DNA of 62,649 bases. It comes from Mangrovihabitans endophyticus (GTDB taxonomy: Bacteria; Actinomycetota; Actinomycetes; Mycobacteriales; Micromonosporaceae). Positions 1 through 7,869 of this stretch are shown here, piece after piece. How positions within the stretch are numbered: the first letter of the stretch is position 1; each line of letters opens with the position of its first letter. The stretch covers positions 1 to 62,649 of the forward strand of contig NZ_BMMX01000032.1 in the NCBI RefSeq assembly GCF_014646155.1. Direction: 5' to 3'. Below the pieces are notes generated by a model, which saw only the letters and a program-made list of their open reading frames with translations, had not been told where the DNA came from and ran no database searches. The translations under genes and the position numbers were made by a program.

Positions 1-1446
1 CCCATCGCCGGGGCCCGTGCCGCCGGGGCCCGTGCCGCCGGGGCCGGCCACACCGCCGGGGGCGGCGTCGGGCAGCGGGTCCGGCCGGGGCGGGTCGACC
101 GGTGTCACGGCCGCCAGTTCCACCCGGAAGCGGGCGCCGCCGCCCGGCCGGTCCAGCACGCACGCCGTGCCGCCGTGCGCGTTCGCGTGCTGCGCCACCA
201 GGGCCAGGCCCAGGCCGGTGCCGGCGCCGTCCGCGCGGGCGGTCGCCGACCGGCCCCGGACGAACCGGTCGAAGATCACCGGCTTGTCGTCCGGGCTGAC
301 TCCGGGCCCCTCGTCGTCCACCTCGACGATCCCCCAGCCGCGGTCGGCGCGCAGCCGCACCGCGGTCGGCCCTCCGCCGTACGCGTCCGCGTTGTCCAGC
401 AGGTTGCCCAGCAACTGCGCCAGCCGGCGGCGGTCCACCGTCCACACCTGCGGGCCGGTGGCCGTGACGATGTGCTGGGGCACCTTCCGCGCCCGGCACT
501 CCTGCCGCGCCAGGTCCAGCACGTCCACCGCGACGCGGTCCGCCGGGCGGTCGCTGCGGGCCAGCTCGATCAGGTCGTTGGCCAGGCCCTGGAACCGTTC
601 CACCTCGTCGGCGACCAGCCCGGCCGCGGTGGCCGTGCGCTCGTCCAGCCGGTCCCGCCGCCGGGTCAGCACGCTCGCCGCCGCGGCCAGTGTCTGCAAC
701 GGCGACCGCAGCTCGTGGCTGACGTCGGCGGCGAACCGCCGGTCCCGCTCATTGCGGGCGGACAACTCGTCCACCATGTCGTTGAACGATGAGGTGAGCC
801 GGGCCAGGTCGGGTTCGGTGGCCGGGTTCAGCCGGGCCTGGGACGCCCCCGCCGCGATCTCCTGGGCCGCCTTCGCGACCTGGGTGAGCGGCCGCAGCAC
901 ATAGCCGGTGGAATACCATCCCAGCACCGCGCCGGCCGCCGCCGTGCTGATCGCCACGAACGTGAGCACCAGGGTGAGCACCCGCAAGGTGTGCTCCAGT
1001 TCCTGCAGCGAGTCCACCTCGTACAGGATCGCGGTCGGCGAGATCGGCACCGCCAGGACCATCGCCGTGTGCCCGCCGGTGCGCAGCCGCTGCACCGCCG
1101 CCTCCCCGGAGACGGCGCGGTCCTGCAGGGCGGGCGTGATCGCGTCGGTGAGCCCCGGGTCGGCGCTGCGCGCGTACCACTCGCCGTCCAGCCGCAGCAC
1201 CGCCCGCCGGTTCTCCCCGGTGTCCAGCGAGCGCAGCACCCCGACGATGTCCGGCTGGCTGGCCTTCAGGCCGGCGCGCACCACCGACGCGTCGTAGACC
1301 GCCGCGCGTTCCGCGGTGCGTTCCCGCTCGGCCAGCAGCGACTGCCGGGTGATCTGGTACGACACCAGCGCCATCGTGGCGGACAACGCGAGCGCCCCGC
1401 CGGCGAACCCGGCGATCACCCGTACCCGCAGCCCGGCCCGTCTCAT
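1..1446 (-). CDS. Two-component sensor histidine kinase (C-terminus cut by window edge)
   Basis: Read on the minus strand from ATG at 1446, the frame stays open to base 1 (482 codons, no stop), so the end lies outside the window. Visible in order: an N-terminal membrane helix, an extracytoplasmic sensor segment of about 130 residues, a second helix (LVLTFVAISTAAAGAVLG), a HAMP segment (YVLRPLTQVAKAAQEIAAG), the H-box DVSHELRSPL with the phosphoacceptor His, and the ATP-binding N-box (LLGNLLDNADAYG), DEGPGV and GTGLGLALV boxes. The tail is Pro/Gly-rich with a repeated GPGGT motif. The start ATG overlaps the stop of the response regulator (ATGA), so the two are translationally coupled. It should phosphorylate that regulator in response to an envelope signal; the signal is unknown. 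Confidence 0.93.
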   Translation of the reverse strand, partial: MRRAGLRVRVIAGFAGGALALSATMALVSYQITRQSLLAERERTAERAAVYDASVVRAGLKASQPDIVGVLRSLDTGENRRAVLRLDGEWYARSADPGLTDAITPALQDRAVSGEAAVQRLRTGGHTAMVLAVPISPTAILYEVDSLQELEHTLRVLTLVLTFVAISTAAAGAVLGWYSTGYVLRPLTQVAKAAQEIAAGASQARLNPATEPDLARLTSSFNDMVDELSARNERDRRFAADVSHELRSPLQTLAAAASVLTRRRDRLDERTATAAGLVADEVERFQGLANDLIELARSDRPADRVAVDVLDLARQECRARKVPQHIVTATGPQVWTVDRRRLAQLLGNLLDNADAYGGGPTAVRLRADRGWGIVEVDDEGPGVSPDDKPVIFDRFVRGRSATARADGAGTGLGLALVAQHANAHGGTACVLDRPGGGARFRVELAAVTPVDPPRPDPLPDAAPGGVAGPGGTGPGGTGPGDG

Positions 1447-2123
1447 CGCTGCAGCTTGTAGCCCAGGCCCCGGACCGTCACCAGGCGACGGGGCGTGCCG
1501 GAGTCGTCCTCGATCTTCTGCCGCAGCCGTCCCACATGCACGTCGACCAGCCGTTCGTCGCCGCCGTCGTACTGCCACACCCGCTGCAGTAGCTGCTGGC
1601 GCGACAACACCCGGCCGGCGTGCTCGGCCAGTTCGCACAGAAGCTGGAACTCGGTGCGGGTGACCGCGACGGTGGCGCCCCGCAGCCGCACCTCCCCGGC
1701 CTCCGGGGAGATCTCCAACTCGCCGAAGCGCAGCGCCGGCACCTCCTGCGGGTCGGCGACCGTGCGGGCCCGCCGGCGCAGCGCCCGCAGCCGCGCGGTC
1801 AGCTCCTGGATGGCCACCGGCTTCACCAGGTAGTCGTCGGCGCCGGCCTCCAGCGCCTCGACGATGTCCGCGGTGTCGTCCCGGGCGCTGATCACCACCA
1901 CCGGCACGTCGTCGGTGCGGCGTAGCTGCCGGATGCACTCGAACCCGTCCAGCCCGGGCAGCATCAGATCCACCAGGACCGTGTCGGCGGGCCGGGTGCG
2001 CTGCACCGACAGGCCCTCCTCCGCGGTCGCCGCGCCCACCGCGGCATACCCCTCATCCTCCAGCGCGAGCACGAGAGACAGGCGGATGCGGTCGTCATCC
2101 TCGATCACCAGTACGGCAGACAC
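1443..2123 (-). CDS. OmpR/PhoB-family response regulator
   Basis: 226 residues with a GTG start. The receiver domain (about 1-115) has the acidic pair in VLVIEDDD, the phosphoacceptor Asp in VLVDLMLPGLDG, the Thr/Ser switch position in VVISARD and the Lys in DDYLVKP. The C-terminal winged helix (about 130-226) ends in VDVHVGRLRQKIEDD and TVRGLGYKL, typical of OmpR-type DNA-binding domains. It lies directly upstream of its kinase with a 4-base ATGA overlap. Overall it resembles MtrA/CseB-like actinobacterial regulators, but target genes cannot be read from the sequence. A CAGAAT hexamer ends 6 bases before the GTG, so a leaderless transcript is possible. Confidence 0.93.
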   Translation of the reverse strand: MSAVLVIEDDDRIRLSLVLALEDEGYAAVGAATAEEGLSVQRTRPADTVLVDLMLPGLDGFECIRQLRRTDDVPVVVISARDDTADIVEALEAGADDYLVKPVAIQELTARLRALRRRARTVADPQEVPALRFGELEISPEAGEVRLRGATVAVTRTEFQLLCELAEHAGRVLSRQQLLQRVWQYDGGDERLVDVHVGRLRQKIEDDSGTPRRLVTVRGLGYKLQR

Positions 2124-2246
2124 GCTTGCATTCTGGCCGGTCCCCGCCGGATCGGGCGAATTCCGGACCGGGTACGGCCGCGACTGTCACGCAACCGTCA
2201 TGTCGCCGGGGAGCCATCGCCACATGCCCCCACCAGTCTGAAGGTC

Positions 2247-2636
2247 ATGTTGCCGGAGATTGTCGTCGTCGTGACCGGGCCGTTGGCTGCGGACGCGGTG
2301 GACCGCTGGGGGCGGACCCTCGCCGATGCGGCTCTGACGGGCCCGCGCCGCCTGATCGCCGATCTGACCGACTGCCCGATGGTGGACGCCGCCGCCATCG
2401 TCATGCTGCTGCGCACCCACCGCCAGATGGTGCGCGCGGGTGGCACGCTCACCCTGCGGGGTCCGAGCCAGCGGGTGCGGCGCACGCTGCGCCTGGCGCG
2501 TGTCGACCAGGTCCTGGCGGTCGAGGACCCGCCCGCCTGCCCGGCGGAGCCGCAGAGCCCCCCGGACGCGGTCGCGCCCCGCCGCGTCGCCGCGGACAGC
2601 CAGGTGGCGGCGGAGAACCCGGTCGCCGCGGGATGA
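2247..2636 (+). CDS. STAS-domain protein, anti-sigma-factor antagonist-like
   Basis: 129 residues. Residues 1-90 match the STAS fold pattern (VVVVTGPLAADAVDRWGRTL, LIADLTDCPMVDAAAIVMLL, RAGGTLTLRGPSQRVRRTL); the remainder is a Pro/Ala-rich tail. Classic SpoIIAA-type antagonists carry a phosphorylatable Ser in a DSSG-type loop. Here the loop reads MVDAAAI, with no Ser, so regulation by Ser phosphorylation looks lost. Its stop overlaps the start of a second STAS gene by 4 bases, so the two are probably made together. Role in partner-switching stress signalling is inferred from family only; no anti-sigma kinase or sigma factor is adjacent. Confidence 0.8.
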   Translation: MLPEIVVVVTGPLAADAVDRWGRTLADAALTGPRRLIADLTDCPMVDAAAIVMLLRTHRQMVRAGGTLTLRGPSQRVRRTLRLARVDQVLAVEDPPACPAEPQSPPDAVAPRRVAADSQVAAENPVAAG

Positions 2637-2989
2637 GCACGGTGGCCCCGGTGCAGGTGGATGACCGGCCGGACGCCGCGGTGGTGCACGTTCGCACGGA
2701 CATCGATGCGGGCGTCGCCGCCGTGCTGCGCGACACCCTCACCGATGCGGTCGACCGGCGCGGTCACGTGGTGCTCGACATGGCCGGTGTGGACACGCTC
2801 GCGCCGGACGGCCTGGCGACCCTGGTCCGCGCGCATCGCCGCGCCCGCCAGCGCGGCGCCTGGGTGTGCCTGAGCGGGCCGTCGCGGTTCGTCCTGACGG
2901 TGCTGCACACGATGAAGGTGGACGGCGTGTTCCCGGTGTTCGACGACTGCGCGGCGGCCCTCGACTGGCTGCACGGCGAGGGGGGCTGA
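2633..2989 (+). CDS. Second STAS-domain protein, anti-sigma-factor antagonist-like
   Basis: 118 residues from ATG at 2633, overlapping the upstream STAS gene by 4 bases. The STAS pattern is clear (VVHVRTDIDAGVAAVLRDTL, VVLDMAGVDTLAPDGLATL, WVCLSGPSRFVLTVL). As in its neighbour, the usual phosphoacceptor Ser of the DSSG loop is missing: the loop reads LAPDGLA, with acidic Asp in that area that could mimic a constitutive state (speculative). It is followed after 4 bases by the BON-domain gene. Paired degenerate STAS proteins could form a heterodimer; nothing here proves the partner. Confidence 0.8.
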   Translation: MSTVAPVQVDDRPDAAVVHVRTDIDAGVAAVLRDTLTDAVDRRGHVVLDMAGVDTLAPDGLATLVRAHRRARQRGAWVCLSGPSRFVLTVLHTMKVDGVFPVFDDCAAALDWLHGEGG

Positions 2990-2993
2990 CGCG

Positions 2994-3221
2994 GTGGACT
3001 TCTACGACAACCCCGTGGACGAGTTGCTCGCCCGGCGGGTGGCCGACCGTTTCGTGGACGACCCGGAGCTGCGCGGCGGCCACGTCACCATCTCGGTGCA
3101 GAACCGGGTGGTGATCCTCAAGGGCCGGGTGGGCTCGCCCGAGCTCCGCGCCGCGGCGGCCCGCCAGGCGTGGGCGATCCCGGGCGTCTTCGACGTCTGC
3201 AACCGGCTGCTGCCGGTCTGA
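2994..3221 (+). CDS. Small BON-domain protein
   Basis: 75 residues from a GTG start 4 bases after the preceding stop. The single BON domain shows the pattern of secondary structure and the typical segment HVTISVQNRVVILKGRVGSPELRAAA followed by IPGVFDVCNRL. BON domains (OsmY, KbpA-like) bind phospholipid or other ligands and are often stress-induced. There is no signal peptide or membrane helix, so it is cytoplasmic. It closes the STAS-STAS-BON mini-operon; its stop codon lies inside the first copy of a 17-base tandem repeat, and a strong hairpin follows. Confidence 0.78.
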   Translation: MDFYDNPVDELLARRVADRFVDDPELRGGHVTISVQNRVVILKGRVGSPELRAAAARQAWAIPGVFDVCNRLLPV

Positions 3222-3272
3222 GCCGACTGCCGGTCTGAGCCGACTGCCGGTCTGAGCCGACTGCCGGTCTGA
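3211..3272. repeat. 17-base tandem repeat, about 3.6 copies
   Basis: The unit TGCCGGTCTGAGCCGAC is repeated perfectly at 3211, 3228 and 3245, with a partial copy from 3262. The first copy contains the last codons and the stop of the BON gene; each copy would carry an in-frame-like TGA. It looks like a local slippage or duplication of the gene end. Confidence 0.9.
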
Positions 3273-3298
3273 CTTGCGGCCCGGCCCCGGCGTACGAA

Positions 3299-3338
3299 GC
3301 GGGGCGGGAACCCGCTCGCCGGCAGGTTCCCGCCCCGC
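3299..3338 (+). terminator. Strong hairpin after the STAS-STAS-BON operon
   Basis: A perfect 14-base stem (GCGGGGCGGGAACC at 3299-3312 pairing with 3325-3338) closes a 12-base loop. No T-tract follows, as is common for high-GC actinobacterial terminators. It sits about 80 bases after the BON stop and before the MarR gene. Confidence 0.75.
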
Positions 3339-3432
3339 ACTATCGGTTCGGCCGCACCCGGTCCACGGGGACGGGGGGAGGGGTGACGGCGTAGTCCACG
3401 TTCCTCGCCGCAGATGGCGGGCGTCCCGCGGA

Positions 3433-3451
3433 GTCATGACAATTTCATGAC
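3433..3451. promoter_or_regulatory. TCATGAC repeats upstream of the MarR gene (possible operator)
   Basis: GTCATGAC (3433-3440, itself palindromic) is followed by TCATGAC (3445-3451), 24 bases before the MarR start. Paired short palindromes next to a MarR gene fit an autoregulatory site, but this is inference from position and symmetry only. Confidence 0.4.
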
Positions 3452-3474
3452 GACCGGTATGTCACAGTGGACCG

Positions 3475-3978
3475 ATGACGAACGCCGACGACGAGGTCAC
3501 CGACGCCCTGCTCGCGATGAGCCGGGTCCTGGTGGGCGTGGCGGCCCGCTCGCTCAGTGGCATCGCCGAGGACGTCACCCTGTCGCAGTTCCGCGCCCTC
3601 GTGCTGTTGGCCTCCCGCGGGCCGCAGCGGGTGGTCGACCTCGCCCAGGAGCTGGGCGTCACGTCGTCGACCGCCACCCGGATGTCCGACCGCCTGGTGC
3701 GCAAGGGGCTGGCCGGCCGGCACGAGCGTGCCGACGACCGGCGCGCCTCCTGGATCACGCTCAGCCCGGACGGCGGCCGGCTGGTCGCCGTGGTGATGCG
3801 AGCCCGCCGCGCGGCGATCGGCGATCTGGTGGCGCAGTTGCCGTCGCCGCAGCCGCCGGGGCTGGCGGCGACGCTGAACGCGATCGCGGCGGCGGGCGGT
3901 GAGCTGACCGGGACGCAGTGGCGCGTACGGATGGGCGCCGCGGATGAGCCGGTGTCTCAAAATTACGTGCAGCAGTGA
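3475..3978 (+). CDS. MarR-family transcriptional regulator
   Basis: 167 residues. The winged-helix core spans about 20-115: LSQFRALVLLASRGPQRVVDLAQELGVTSS, then the recognition helix (TATRMSDRLVRKGLAGRHE) and the wing with the signature Asp-Arg-Arg (RADDRRASWITLSPDG). MarR proteins are usually dimeric repressors of adjacent genes, released by phenolic or oxidant ligands. The gene stands alone between the STAS-STAS-BON operon and the DUF4142 gene, so its target may be itself (see the TCATGAC repeats) or the DUF4142 gene downstream. Confidence 0.9.
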   Translation: MTNADDEVTDALLAMSRVLVGVAARSLSGIAEDVTLSQFRALVLLASRGPQRVVDLAQELGVTSSTATRMSDRLVRKGLAGRHERADDRRASWITLSPDGGRLVAVVMRARRAAIGDLVAQLPSPQPPGLAATLNAIAAAGGELTGTQWRVRMGAADEPVSQNYVQQ

Positions 3979-4010
3979 ACCCTTAGCGGCCGTGGTCCGT
4001 ACGTCCGGTC

Positions 4011-4706
4011 ATGAAGCTGCGTCTGTTCGCCGTCGTCACGGCCGTCCTGGCCATCTGCACCCCGTCCGCCGCGTATGCCGCACCCAGCGTGCCCGCGAGC
4101 CTCAACGCCGCCGACATGACGTTGCTCAACGGTGTGCGCCAGGCCGGACTGTGGGAGATCCCGTCCGGCCAGATGGCCGCTGAGCGCGGCAGCCGGGCGA
4201 AGGTGCGGGAAGTCGGCCAGAAGATCGCCAACGAGCACATCCAGCTAGACCAGCTCGTCGTGGACGCCGCCAACAAGCTCGGCGCGTCGATCCCGTCCAC
4301 CCCGACCGCCCAGCAGCAGGGCTGGGTCGCGGAGATGCAGAAGGCCAACGGCGCCCGGTTCGACCAGATCTTCGTGGACCGGCTGCGCGCCGCACACGGC
4401 AAGATCTTCCCGGTCATCGGGGCGGTCCGCGCGGGCACCCGCAACCCGATCATCCGGGAACTGGCCAACCAGGCGAACAACTTCGTGCTGAACCACATGA
4501 AATACCTGGAGAGCACCGGGCTGGTCCGCTACGACAAGCTGGCCCCCGCGGCGCTGCCCGCCCAGCAGGACACCTCGGCGCTGGCCATCGCGAAGGCGAA
4601 CGCCAGCAGCATCCCGGGCACCAACTCGACGGTGCTGTGGGTGGTGCTGATCGCCACCCTGGCGCTGGCCGGTGTCGCCACGCAACGCCTGCTGCGCCGG
4701 CACTGA
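4011..4706 (+). CDS. Exported DUF4142 protein with C-terminal membrane anchor
   Basis: 231 residues. A signal peptide (KLRLFAVVTAVLAICTPSAAYAA, cleavage after AYA) is followed by a helical DUF4142 domain (about 34-165; DMTLLNGVRQAGLWEIPSGQMAAER, EVGQKIANEHIQLDQLV), with a second ferritin-like helical pair. A linker and one hydrophobic helix (VLWVVLIATLALAGVA) plus basic tail (RLLRRH) end the protein, so it should be anchored outside the membrane by its C-terminus. The function of DUF4142 is not established. It is monocistronic, followed by a GC-rich hairpin. Confidence 0.88.
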   Translation: MKLRLFAVVTAVLAICTPSAAYAAPSVPASLNAADMTLLNGVRQAGLWEIPSGQMAAERGSRAKVREVGQKIANEHIQLDQLVVDAANKLGASIPSTPTAQQQGWVAEMQKANGARFDQIFVDRLRAAHGKIFPVIGAVRAGTRNPIIRELANQANNFVLNHMKYLESTGLVRYDKLAPAALPAQQDTSALAIAKANASSIPGTNSTVLWVVLIATLALAGVATQRLLRRH

Positions 4707-4723
4707 GCCCCCGGCGCCGTCGC

Positions 4724-4744
4724 GTCGGCGCGGCGAGCGCCGAC
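4724..4744 (+). terminator. Short hairpin after the DUF4142 gene
   Basis: An 8-base perfect stem GTCGGCGC / GCGCCGAC with a 5-base loop, 18 bases after the stop and before glgX. No T-tract; terminator role is probable but unproven. Confidence 0.5.
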
Positions 4745-4800
4745 CGGTGACACGGGCGGCGCCGCCCGCGCGGGGCATGGTTCGCCTCGCGCGGACGCGG

Positions 4801-4838
4801 GAAACTGGGCCGCATGACGATGAAACTGGGCCGCATGA
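4801..4838. repeat. 21-base duplication at the glgX start
   Basis: GAAACTGGGCCGCATGA occurs at 4801-4817 and again at 4822-4838. The duplication copies a start-codon region, so glgX has ATGs at 4814, 4820 and 4835. The family usually begins near the MKIWPGNPYPLGATYDG segment, which corresponds to 4835. Confidence 0.85.
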
Positions 4839-6943
4839 AGATCTGGCCCGGCAACCCGTACCCGCTCGGCGCGACCTACGACGGCGGCGGCACCAACTTC
4901 GCCCTGTTCTCCGAGGTCGCCGATCGGGTGGAGTTGTGCCTGTTCGACGACGAGGGCGTGGAGACACGCGTCGATCTGCCCGAACGTGAAGCCCTGGTGT
5001 GGCACGGCTATCTGCCCCGCGTCGGCCCGGGACAGCGGTACGGCTACCGCGTGCACGGCGCCTACGAGCCCGCGTCCGGGGTGCGCTGCAACCCGAACAA
5101 GCTGCTGCTGGACCCGTACGCGAAGGCCATCGACGGGCGCAACGACTGGAACGAGGCGCTGTTCTCCTACCGGTTCGGTCACCCGGACTCGTACAACGAC
5201 GCCGACTCCGGCCCGTACGCGATGCGGTCGGTGGTCATCAACCCGTACTTCGACTGGGCCAACGACACGCCGCTGCGCATCCCGTTCCACGAGACGGTGA
5301 TCTACGAAGCGCACGTCAAGGGCATGACCATCGCCCACCCGGACGTGCCCGCCGACGTCCGCGGCACCTACTCCGGCCTGGCCCACCCGGCGATGATCAG
5401 GCACTTCAAGAAGCTCGGCGTGACGGCCGTCGAGCTGATGCCGGTGCACCAGTTCGTGCACGACAGCGGGCTGGTCGAGCGGGGACTGTCGAACTACTGG
5501 GGATACAACACCATCGGGTTCTTCGCCCCGCACAACGCGTACGCGTCGTTCGGCGGTCACGGCGCGGTGGTGCAGGAGTTCAAGACCATGGTGAAGGCCC
5601 TGCACCGGGCGGGCATCGAGGTCATCCTGGACGTGGTCTACAACCACACCGCGGAGGGCAACCACCTCGGCCCGACGCTGTCGTTCCGGGGCATCGACAA
5701 CCCGGCCTACTACCGCCTGGTGGACGCCGACCGGCAGTACTACTACGACACCACGGGCACCGGCAACAGCCTCAACGTGCGCCACCACGAGTCGCTGCGG
5801 CTGATCATGGATTCGTTGCGGTACTGGGTCACCGAGATGCACGTGGACGGGTTCCGCTTCGACCTGGCCGCCGCGCTGGCCCGCGAGTTCCACGAGGTGA
5901 ACCGGCTGGCCGCGTTCTTCGACCTGGTCAACCAGGATCCGGTGGTGAGCCAGGTGAAACTGATCGCCGAGCCGTGGGACGTCGGCGACGGCGGCTACCA
6001 GGTGGGCGGGTTCCCGCCGTTGTGGACCGAGTGGAACGGCAAATACCGCGACACCATCCGTGACTTCTGGCGCGGTGAGCCGGGCACGCTCGGCGAGTTC
6101 GCATCCCGTTTCACCGGCTCCGCCGACCTGTACGAGATAGACGGGCGCCGGCCCATCGCCTCGATCAACTTCGTCACCGCGCATGACGGCTTCACGCTCA
6201 CCGACCTGGTGTCGTACAACGAGAAACACAACGAGGCCAACGGCGAGGGCAACCGGGACGGGGAGAGCTTCAACCGGTCCTGGAACTGCGGCGTGGAGGG
6301 CCCCGCCGACGACTCCCGCATCGACGGCCTGCGGGACCGCCAGAAGCGCAACTTCCTGGCCACGCTGCTGCTCAGCCAGGGCGTGCCGATGATCGCGCAC
6401 GGCGACGAGCTGGGCCGCACCCAGCGCGGCAACAACAACGTCTACTGCCAGGACAACGAGCTGAGCTGGGTGGACTGGGTGGACGCCCGGCACCACGACG
6501 TGCTCACCACGTTCGCCGCGTCGCTGACCGCGTTGCGCGCCAGACATCCGGTGTTCCGGCGCCGCCGGTTCTTCAGCGGCGAACCGGCCGCCGGCTCCAA
6601 GATCACCGACATTGCGTGGTTGCGGCAGGACGCCCAGCCGATGACCAAGGACGACTGGACGTCCCCGGACGCGCTGACCATGACGGTGTTCCTCAACGGG
6701 CACGGCATTCCGGAATGCGACCCGCTCGGCGAGCCGATCATCGACGACTCGTTCCTGGTGCTGTTCAACCCGCTCGGCGAGACCAGCACCTTCACCTTGC
6801 CGCCGCGCGAGTACGGACGCGCCTGGGACACCGTGGTGGACACCTCCGACCCGCTGCTGGCGGCACGCCGGCGGGTGGCCCGCGCCGGCGGCGTCATCGA
6901 CGTGGGCAACCGCTCGATGATGGTGCTGCGCGCCCGGCGATGA
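4814..6943 (+). CDS. glgX: Glycogen debranching enzyme GlgX (isoamylase type)
   Basis: 709 residues, the usual length. An N-terminal CBM48-like domain (PLGATYDGGGTNFALFSE, GYRVHGAY) precedes a GH13 barrel. Catalytic motifs are intact: DVVYNHTAEGN (region I), the nucleophile Asp in VDGFRFDLA (region II), the acid Glu in LIAEPWDVG (region III) and the transition-state stabiliser in FVTAHDGFT (region IV). It hydrolyses alpha-1,6 branches of limit dextrins during glycogen breakdown in the cytoplasm. The initiator may be ATG 4835 rather than 4814 because of the duplicated start region. Its stop overlaps the next gene (ATGA), although that product is functionally unrelated. Confidence 0.96.
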   Translation: MTMKLGRMKIWPGNPYPLGATYDGGGTNFALFSEVADRVELCLFDDEGVETRVDLPEREALVWHGYLPRVGPGQRYGYRVHGAYEPASGVRCNPNKLLLDPYAKAIDGRNDWNEALFSYRFGHPDSYNDADSGPYAMRSVVINPYFDWANDTPLRIPFHETVIYEAHVKGMTIAHPDVPADVRGTYSGLAHPAMIRHFKKLGVTAVELMPVHQFVHDSGLVERGLSNYWGYNTIGFFAPHNAYASFGGHGAVVQEFKTMVKALHRAGIEVILDVVYNHTAEGNHLGPTLSFRGIDNPAYYRLVDADRQYYYDTTGTGNSLNVRHHESLRLIMDSLRYWVTEMHVDGFRFDLAAALAREFHEVNRLAAFFDLVNQDPVVSQVKLIAEPWDVGDGGYQVGGFPPLWTEWNGKYRDTIRDFWRGEPGTLGEFASRFTGSADLYEIDGRRPIASINFVTAHDGFTLTDLVSYNEKHNEANGEGNRDGESFNRSWNCGVEGPADDSRIDGLRDRQKRNFLATLLLSQGVPMIAHGDELGRTQRGNNNVYCQDNELSWVDWVDARHHDVLTTFAASLTALRARHPVFRRRRFFSGEPAAGSKITDIAWLRQDAQPMTKDDWTSPDALTMTVFLNGHGIPECDPLGEPIIDDSFLVLFNPLGETSTFTLPPREYGRAWDTVVDTSDPLLAARRRVARAGGVIDVGNRSMMVLRARR

Positions 6944-7869
6944 CCGGCCGGGCGGACGTGGCGGTGCACCGCAGGGCCGACGTCGTGGTGGTCGGCGGCG
7001 GCATCATCGGGCTGACCGCGGCGGCCCGGCTCGCCCAGGCCGGCGCCGACGTGCGCCTCTGGTCGCCGGCCGGCCCCGAACACACCGTGTCCTGGGTGGC
7101 CGCCGCCGTCTGGTACCCCACCCGCACCGACTACGACCCGCGGGTGCTGCGCTGGGCCACCGCGACGTACCGGGAATTCGCCCGGCAGGCCGCCGACGGC
7201 ACGCCCGGGGTGCGGCTGCGGCCCACCCGCAACCTGGGGCCGGTGGCCGGTACGCCGTGGTGGGCGCCGGCCGCCGGTGATGTCACGGTCGGCCCCGCCG
7301 AGGTGCGGTTCGTCGCGCCGTGTGTGGAGATGGACGTCTACCTGCCGTGGCTCGCCGGCCGGGTGCGGGCCGCCGGAGTGCCGATCGTGCGCCGCGGGCT
7401 GACCCGGCTGGACGAGGCGCTGACGCAGGCGCCGGTGGTGGTCAACGCGACCGGGCTGGCCGCCGGGCGGCTGTGCGGCGACCCGGCGGTGTACCCGGCC
7501 CGCGGCCAGATCGCGCTGGTGCCCGACCCCGGCCTCACCGAGTCGCTGCGGGTCACCGACGGCCCCGGCACGTACGTGCATCCGCGCGGTCACGACGTGG
7601 TGCTGGGCGGCACGTTCGAGCCCGGCGTGTGGGACACCACCGTGCGGGCGGCCGTGCGGGACGCCATCGTGGCCCGGTGCGTCGCGCTGGTCCCGGCCCT
7701 GGCCGGGCTGCCGGTGCTCGGCGACCGCGTCGGGCTGCGCCCGTGCCGCACCGGCGGGCCGCGGGTGGAACGCCGGGGACCCGTCGTGCACGCGTACGGC
7801 CACGGTGGGGCGGGCATGACGCTGTCCTGGGGATGCGCCGACGAGATCACCCGGCTTGCGTTGTCCTGA
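6940..7869 (+). CDS. FAD-dependent D-amino-acid oxidase-family protein
   Basis: 309 residues from ATG 6940 (ATGA overlap with glgX). The Rossmann FAD fingerprint VVVVGGGIIGLTAAARLAQAGA is at residues 14-35; SWVAAAVWYPTR, VVNATGLAAG, ARGQIALV, YVHPRGHDVVLGGTFE and the C-terminal VHAYGHGGAGMTLSWGCA are the expected DAO landmarks (flavin loop and the GHGGxGxT motif). Members oxidatively deaminate D-amino acids to 2-oxo acids with release of peroxide. Substrate cannot be inferred. It converges on the GGDEF gene, and the two stops overlap by 23 bases. Confidence 0.9.
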   Translation: MTGRADVAVHRRADVVVVGGGIIGLTAAARLAQAGADVRLWSPAGPEHTVSWVAAAVWYPTRTDYDPRVLRWATATYREFARQAADGTPGVRLRPTRNLGPVAGTPWWAPAAGDVTVGPAEVRFVAPCVEMDVYLPWLAGRVRAAGVPIVRRGLTRLDEALTQAPVVVNATGLAAGRLCGDPAVYPARGQIALVPDPGLTESLRVTDGPGTYVHPRGHDVVLGGTFEPGVWDTTVRAAVRDAIVARCVALVPALAGLPVLGDRVGLRPCRTGGPRVERRGPVVHAYGHGGAGMTLSWGCADEITRLALS

